DNA from: Mercurialis annua
Taxonomy: Eukaryota; Streptophyta; Magnoliopsida; Malpighiales; Euphorbiaceae
NCBI RefSeq assembly: GCF_937616625.2
Contig: NC_065571.1
Span: 41,942,651 to 42,006,650 of the forward strand
Reading direction: 5' to 3'
Length of the DNA: 64,000 bases
Under the pieces are notes generated by a model. That model worked only from the letters and a program-made list of their open reading frames with translations, was not told the origin of the DNA and did no database searches. Within the stretch, counting starts at the first letter, position 1; the number at the start of each line of letters is the position of its first letter. Below are positions 57,784-64,000 of the stretch, one piece after another. The position numbers and the translations under genes are program-made.

Positions 57784-60679
57784 TGTCACGTCCCATTTTC
57801 ATGAATCGCGACCGGCGCTAGGGTATGGGTAATGTAGTACCGAAACCCGTAGCTAGCCTCCCAAATAAAGCATAAACACATAAACCTGCAGAAAACCAAT
57901 GCTCGGGGGCAACCGAGACTTCAGCCTAAACTAGCAGTTATAATAATCAACAATTAATATAACATACATATTCAATTCTAAGTCTAAAATAGATTTATCA
58001 TAAACCAATATAATAATATAACATGCCAAGCAATATAACCAGTCGAACCAATCCGACAAACAACTGTAATAATAGTAAAGACGTCTAGTCAACTACTGCG
58101 GTCTAAGAATAAAATAGTTTGACAGTATATCAAAATAATGGAACCTCCGAGGAAAAGTAAATGCGGAGATCACCCGACTCTCTCAGATCATAACCCTGGG
58201 AAAATTGGGAAAACAACGGGGTCAGATATACTGAGATGAGTTCATACCACTATCTACATTTATTAAGTGGAAAACCTTTAAAACGTTTAAAACATTTAAT
58301 AACGATATTACGGATAATAGTTGGAACCCTAATCCACAATTCTAAATAATAATCATAATCCAATAGGTCTGGTCCCGAGAGCTGAGCTACACCGAGTTAC
58401 CACTGACCACACTTATACCAGAGTCCCGAGAGCTGAGCTACACCGAGTTACTCTACCTGGTCCCGAGAGCTATGCTCACACCGAGTTACCACATTTCCAT
58501 AAATACCTTTACCAGATCAATACCGGTGCGCACGCAGTCCTAATGATGCCCATTAGGTAGCACGTTCCAACTAAGAGCCATAATATAAAAACAGTTCGAA
58601 ATATACGTACAGTATATATATATTTAATATTAAAATAACAATTTACTTAATAAAGCGGTAAATAGTAAATATAAACTCACTGCTTGCTAATCCACGTGAA
58701 ATACCGGCAAGCAACTAACTCTGGTTCGCCTCAGAAGCACGAACAGTAGACGAGTCTAGACAAATAAAATAATTATTAAAATCAGACCCTAACTCTAGAG
58801 AGTACTAGACACCACATAGGACTAGCACATATAACATGTCGGAATAACAATCCAAAGCACACAAATATATCCAAAAAGGTAACAAGCCCAATTAATATAC
58901 GTCTATTGAGTTCCCGCTTAAAATCCAATTTATAAATATTATTTAATAACTTTAAATAATAAATAATTTTCAAATAGTGGATTAGCCGAGTTACCAATAA
59001 CTACCAAGCCAACCTCATTTGTCGGGTGACCCAAGTCTAACCCGATTCAAAGCGTTTATCAAATATAAACCCGAGTTTATATTTAATAAAAAATTCCATA
59101 AAATAATAAATCATTTTAAAAGCGGAACTCAATAACTTCAATTCAAAGTAACCCAAGTTACAATCCCAAAAACTTAGTTAAATAAATCAAATAAAAATTC
59201 AGGGACCAAATTGTATTTTAACCAAGCAGGGACTAAATGGTACTTTTGCCAATTAGGGGCTAAATTGCACTTTAGCCAATTTGATTTCCAAAATCAAATT
59301 AATTACTTTTGTTTTATAATTAAAACCAACAATAAAGTTATTAGCCGAAAATCCACTTAATTAAGTTATAAAATAAGTTTAGGGGCTAAATTGTAATTTA
59401 GCCAATTTTATGCCAATTTGATATTCTTATTTAAATAAAATTACTCGAGTAATTATATTAGCTAAATTTATAAATAGCTATTGTTTTCGACTTAATAATT
59501 ATAAATCAAATCTAAATTCAAGTTGTTATCAAACAAAAGAAACTTGAGTGACTTACTAGTTTCAAACAAAAACCAATGGTGATTAAAGTGGTCTTTATAC
59601 CATCTTCTCCAAAATTAGAACATAATCATATGATTTACATTACTGCCGCCTATTTCATTTTTGAATGAACCAAAACCAAGGCTAGAATCTCATTCAATTC
59701 CCTTACTATTAAGCTAAACATTAAACACATATCAAGATTTCTATCATACACACATAACCCACAAACCGTATTAATCCATTTGCTAAAAAAAAACAAGAAC
59801 CAAGATCATATTACGGGAACTACGGTTTATCACAACGACATCAAAATTTGATGAATCCGTGGTTCAAAATGGTGCCAAGTTCAAGCAAGGATTAACTACC
59901 AAAACCTTAAAAACTTAATCATGTAAAATCAAGAAGAAGGATTGATCGGCAGCAACATGATTATTCAAGAACAGTTAAGCCAAAACAGAAAACGGAAACC
60001 GTACGGCGATTGAAACGAGATCGACGGCGTACCGTTCAGCGAAAATGAGGTAGGGAAACGTAGATACGTGAGTCTAGATCGTCTGGAATCAAACGGTTCT
60101 GATTTCGATCTAGAAACGAGAGAGAACGAACCAAATTACGTAATGTCGTTCAAGAACAAAATCTGGAAATTCAAGAAATCAGAAAACTTACCGGACAGCG
60201 ATCTTTGGCAGGTGATATCAGCTTCGATACTCAGCGAAATGACAAGCGGAAAACGGCTAGGGTTTCAGTGATGAGTGGTGAAGATTTTCTGTTTAGAAGT
60301 CGACTATAAATATCGAGAGGAGATGGGTCGAAAACGAGTGCGAACAGGGCCGGATGGAAGGGTCCTATGGGCTGCTACCATTCACGAACGGGAATGGCCA
60401 TATTTGGCCTGTTCCCGTTCGAGAATGGGCCTGTTCCCGAACGGGAACAGGCCAGAAAAAGGATTCCCGTTCGGGAATTCCAATTCCCGAACGGGAATGA
60501 ATAATTTCTATTTTTTTTTTATTTTTAATTAAAAAAAAATATAATTGGTTAAACCAATAAATCACACCCAAACCAAACAACTCGAACCAAGCCACTAATA
60601 TCGGGATTATTTCAAAACGACCGGGAAAAAATGTCGGAATTTAAATGAAAAAAAATATAAAATATTACGGGATATTACA
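57784..60679 (-). repeat. 5' LTR of the Tekay element
   Basis: 2896 bp, near-identical to 49482-52376. Should hold the active promoter of the element. Confidence 0.95.
60380..60500. repeat. Same dyad array in the 5' LTR
   Basis: Identical to 52077-52197 by eye, upstream of the TATA-like box in LTR orientation. Confidence 0.92.
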
Positions 60680-60777
60680 AACATATTAGTGGTTTTAGGC
60701 TTACTACGGGTTTCGGAGCTACCACTCCCATTCTCTAGCGCCGGTCTCGGCTCAATAAATTGGGTCGTGACAATAAT

Positions 60778-61135
60778 CCATGGTAATTTTCTTAGTAATT
60801 GACTCTTTTTATAATAGGAAAATAATGATTACTATGGTATTCTATAAAATAGGTGAATATTGTAATTGTATTAAAAGTATTTTTTTTATGAATAGAAAAA
60901 GTAGTTTAAGTTAGTTAATATTTAAATACAATTAATAATAATTAAAATAACATTAAGGACATTATCTTAAAATAGGATGATGTGATATAATGTAATTTAC
61001 AATTATAATTAAGTTTATACGGGTAATCATATGACTTTTAGTTATGGGTTTTGAATAAAATGCATTAGAAATAGGATTATAAGCTATTCGCCTATTTTTT
61101 TTTCCAGCAAGATGTAGGCTATACAACACCACCTA
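60778..61135. other. Intergenic right of LTR C
   Basis: AT-rich, no gene recognised. Confidence 0.5.
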
Positions 61136-61139
61136 TTTA

Positions 61140-61375
61140 CAAATTAATTTATCATAGTAGACTTCAATATTGTCATGTAGCAGCTAACAATATATCTCTG
61201 TAGGAGGATTGTTGAAGATCATGTGAACACCAAAAAGAAGTTTGCTTGCCATTGCAGCTAATCTATCAGCTAAGAAATTTGCTTCCCTATAGTAGATTTG
61301 AGTTATGTTAACTTTCCAACTCTTCTCTATCATGTGTCTGATATTCATTAATAGCTCTTACGTGAGTTTGTAGTT
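61140..61375 (-). pseudogene. RNase H-like (RVT_3 type) fragment
   Basis: The minus strand reads NIRHMIEKSWKVNITQIYYR, then EANFLADRLAAMASKLLFGV and HMIFNNPPTEIYC before a stop. This matches the C-terminal part of the RNase H domain found in plant LINEs (helix with REAN..AD.LA). Upstream a stop breaks the frame. A dead fragment. Confidence 0.65.
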
Positions 61376-61504
61376 TTAGGGTATTAACAAGAGTCTTTAC
61401 AATTCAAATTTCTCTTGCTTTCGGCGAGTTTTTAGTATTTGAATTTTAATAAAAGTGTTTACTATTTAAATTGCTTAGAAGTAGAATTTAGGGTATTTAT
61501 TTAA

Positions 61505-61873
61505 GGGTTAATTCCTAAAAAAATCACGAACTTTACACGAAGTTTCAATTTAATCATGACCTTTAAAAGTTGTCATTTAAAGGCACGAACTTTCATTTTG
61601 TTTCAAATCTATCATTTCAGTGTATTTTTGTTGACTAAATTCTTCAATAAATCATTAATGAAAGACCCAAATTATAAATCGACATTAAATCTTATTATCT
61701 TTTAGTTATAGTATATAGGATTAGGAATTTTTGGTTCGATAAAATACATCGGATTTTACTTTGGCGATAGATTTGAAACAAAATGAAAGTTGTGTCTTTA
61801 AATGACAACTTTTAAAGTTCATGATTAAAATGAAATTTCGTGTAAAGTACATGATTTTTTTAGAAATTAACCC
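61505..61873. mobile_element. MULE-type MITE, 369 bp
   Basis: Inverted ends of about 110 bp starting GGGTTAATTCCTAAAAAAAT, with a perfect 9-bp duplication TTTATTTAA (61496-61504, 61874-61882). A truncated relative is at about 22330-22570. Confidence 0.9.
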
Positions 61874-62086
61874 TTTATTTAATTAATAAAAAATAAAATT
61901 TAACTAATTTAAAAAAATTAATGTAAATTATTTAGAGTTTAATTAGAGTCTTTATTTGAAGATGAAACATCTTATGAGTTGTATTAAGATTTTTAATTTT
62001 ATAGCTTATTTATAAAATAATAATAATAATTAAAACAGTATCAAGGATATTAACAGAAAAGTGTATGTCCTCCCACCTTTCTCCCC

Positions 62087-62088
62087 CC

Positions 62089-62119
<31 letters not shown>
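62087..62119. repeat. Poly-C tract
   Basis: About 30 consecutive C residues, preceded by a CT/C-rich stretch from 62073. A G-run of this length on the other strand could form a G-quadruplex; the length may also be assembly-sensitive. Confidence 0.9.
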
Positions 62120-62122
<3 letters not shown>

Positions 62123-62727
62123 TCGTTCGTTTATATATAGTATAGATATAGATAGTTTAATATATACTTTGCTGTATTTTCTCTTATTTTATAAATTATT
62201 ATTTTATTCAAAAATAATCAATATATCAATTCACAATATTGTATTTTCTTATATACTCTAATTTCTTTTAATACCTCAAATATATAAAATCTTATTCCGA
62301 AATTAATCATCATTCTAATGCTCGTTATATATGTTCTAAAATTTCACCTTGTTTCTTTATTCGTATCCAAACTTTATTTCAGCATTCTTATCTTTATTTC
62401 ATTAATTATCAGAAACTTCAACAAATTATATGTTACAGGTTAAATTATCATGTGATCCTTAATTTTGATACAAAATCTTAGTCTCTATTTTTGTATCTTG
62501 ATTCCAATTACAATCACATATAACACGTGTCATGTCGAGATTCCAACGATTCACATGTCATACGTCAATAACTAACATCATGAAAATATACAAATATGTA
62601 TAATCATTTCGAGAGAAAAAAGCATCTTCTTCTATAGATTTTTTTTATATATTTCTAATAAAATATGTTTAGTTATTTTTTTGATATAATATATTTGATT
62701 ATTTTAGTTACCATACTATTCTAGAAT
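62120..62727. other. Intergenic with an LTR A-like fragment
   Basis: At 62527-62575, GTGTCATGTCGAGATTC and GTCATACGTCAATAA match the U3 start region of LTR A (26896-26945). Otherwise AT-rich and gene-free. Confidence 0.45.
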
Positions 62728-62986
62728 GGGAAAAGATTTGGGTTCAGGATCATCTATGCCCTCATGATTCAGAAAGATGCATATATGTCTGTAACGTTTT
62801 TAAATGGGTTTATTTAGGCCGCTAATGTTTTTCAAAAAAGGATCATAAATGCCTCTAACTGTGTTAAGTGTGAGGGCCTAAATGAGCCCATTTGAAAATG
62901 TTAGGGGCATATATACACCTTTTCAAACCATGAGAGGATAGATGATTTAGAGTTCAAACGTTAGGGAAATATATAATTCTTTTCCC
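62728..62986. mobile_element. Small TIR element, MULE-like MITE
   Basis: Ends GGGAAAAGATTTGGGTTC and, outward from the right, GGGAAAAGAATTATAT. Flanks TTCTAGAAT and TTCTAGCAC match at 7 of 9. Related to 1701-1967. Confidence 0.55.
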
Positions 62987-62995
62987 TTCTAGCAC

Positions 62996-63450
62996 TGATA
63001 AAATAGTTAATATTTTTCTTAAACTTCTAGTTATCTTTTTTTTCTAAGAGAGAATTTGAAATAAAAAAATAAAAATTATAACTAAATTTTATATGAATAA
63101 CCTTTTTTTACTAAATTTTAAAAAAAATATAATATTGACTTAATAGTAGTAAAGCCATAAATCCTAAATCTGAAAGAATTCGGCAAGAAATAGAAAACAA
63201 GAATAAAAAAGGCATGAAATTTTTGAAGAATGTGAATTTAAATTTACTGAAAAATAAAATCACTTAAAATATCTTTTCTTGTAATGCATTCGGCAATGTG
63301 CATGCATGAATCAACACTAATTATCAAAATATTTTTTACCTGTTTTTTTCTTCACCTGTTTTTTTATTTTAAACAAAACAATTGACAACTAATAAATGCC
63401 GCCCTATCGACACTTACTCATTATCACTTAAATAATAAGTACATTCATTG
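62996..63450. other. Intergenic
   Basis: AT-rich, nothing recognised. Confidence 0.5.
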
Positions 63451-63454
63451 TTGT

Positions 63455-64000
63455 TGTTGGATACCGAATCTTATCTTAAGTACAATGGAGTCGAGTCGCA
63501 GGAGATCCATTCTCAGACGATACCGGACTCCCGCACAAAGGGCTAAACCAGACGAAACAGGCGGCCGAATCCATAGGATCCGCCTCGACTGGAATATCAT
63601 ACCATCCGACAGGAAGAAGACCGAATCCCTGAGGACTCGGACAAATCGGCTCGACCCTGAGATTCGGAAAAATTGCCAGATCTGCTATATATTCTCGAGT
63701 ATCTTTCCTATTTGGATACAAAATCCAACTTAGGAAGATAACTCCAACTTAGAAAGACGAGACTATTTAGGAAGACGTTCCTAAATAGGACTCGTGTCTA
63801 AATAAGGAATATTACTCCTAATCAGGGTCAAACCCTACAAAATAGGATTCACCTTTCTATTACAACTCTACAAGGTATACTATCTTCTACTATAAAAGGA
63901 GCTTGTGGTATGCCTAAACACATAACTACAATATATACACAAAACTCTGCTCAAAGCTCAATACTGACTTTAGCATAAAAGAGTTAATCGGACAACCACC
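63455..64000 (+). mobile_element. Partial LTR at the right edge
   Basis: Sequence from about TGTTGTTGTTGGATACCGAA has a TATA box CTATAAAAGGAG (63890-63901). About 50-90 bp later come AAAGCTCAATACTGACTTTA and TAAAAGAGTTAATCGGACAA, which is like the R/U5 of plant Gypsy LTRs. The element continues beyond the window; the left end is uncertain. Confidence 0.5.

Larger units (their letters stand above)
49482..60679 (-). mobile_element. Full-length, very young Tekay/Del-type chromovirus (Ty3/Gypsy), 11198 bp
   Basis: LTRs 49482-52376 (3' LTR) and 57784-60679 (5' LTR) are 2895 and 2896 bp, differing by five substitutions and one A-run indel by eye. Perfect 5-bp target duplication AACAT (49477-49481, 60680-60684). 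On the minus strand the order is LTR, PBS for initiator tRNA-Met, gag, one in-frame TAG, pol with chromodomain, polypurine tract, LTR. LTR similarity implies a recent insertion. It sits inside LTR C. Confidence 0.96.
46971..60772 (+). mobile_element. Solo LTR C (Tekay-like), split by a younger element
   Basis: Begins TGTAATACCCC at 46971 and ends GGGTCGTGACA at 60772, with a perfect 5-bp duplication ATAAT (46966-46970, 60773-60777). It is interrupted by the full-length element 49482-60679, which lies 88 bp before its 3' end and duplicated AACAT. Joined LTR length is about 2.6 kb. TATA box TATATATAAAA at 47589-47599. Confidence 0.92.

Noticed and set aside
62061..62261. Poly-proline ORF
   Set aside because: Translation of the poly-C tract in intergenic DNA.
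63485..63733. 82-residue Arg-rich ORF near the right edge
   Set aside because: Lies in what looks like LTR U3 sequence before a TATA box; no family match, and it is open on both strands by chance.
1..64000. tRNA, rRNA or organelle-derived sequence
   Set aside because: None recognised by eye; the only tRNA-like text is the initiator tRNA-Met primer site of the Tekay element.

Overview
The window is nuclear DNA of a flowering plant, most likely a eudicot. It is AT-rich, its genes have GT-AG introns, and it is dense in transposable elements. The host genes are plant families: cytochrome P450 CYP72A, a double B-box transcription factor of the BBX20-22 type, and two L18a-like membrane proteins. 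I cannot name the species from sequence alone.

Layout. 1-1173 is the 3' end of a CYP72A-type P450 (+). 3445-6091 is a three-exon BBX22-like gene (-). 6433-13553 is a complete autonomous Mutator-like element (MULE): 345-bp terminal inverted repeats, a perfect 9-bp target duplication, an uninterrupted six-exon transposase (+), and a convergent GRF zinc-finger/coiled-coil gene (-). 13866-16629 is a dead, 5'-truncated L1-type LINE. 17650-21942 and 28705-33593 are paralogous four-exon L18a-like genes (both -). Several small non-autonomous DNA elements and a solo LTR lie between and inside them.

From about 35 kb to the right edge almost everything I recognise is retrotransposon. There are two solo LTRs (35243-36996, 37368-39461), a decayed Tat-like Gypsy element with gag-protease but no RT or integrase and an antisense ORF remnant (39703-45680), and an LTR remnant (45681-46734). 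Then comes a solo LTR (46971-60772) split by a very young full-length Tekay/Del-type chromovirus (49482-60679). The last 3 kb hold small inverted-repeat elements, an RNase H fragment and the start of another LTR.

Most unusual signal. At least five LTRs here (24739-26958, 35243-36996, 37368-39461, 46971-49481 and both LTRs of the young element) carry arrays of short dyad-symmetric motifs. Each motif is two arms around a 2-nt non-palindromic centre, usually in the form CG-NN-CG. The arm sequence differs between LTRs and changes symmetrically, so the dyad is kept while its sequence is not. In the 46971 LTR, compensatory arm changes occur within one 21-bp-period array. Most arrays lie just upstream of a TATA-like box or a few hundred bases downstream of it.

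Exon coordinates were derived by eye from splice signals, frame and family conservation. Element boundaries rest on terminal repeats and target-site duplications read directly from the sequence.
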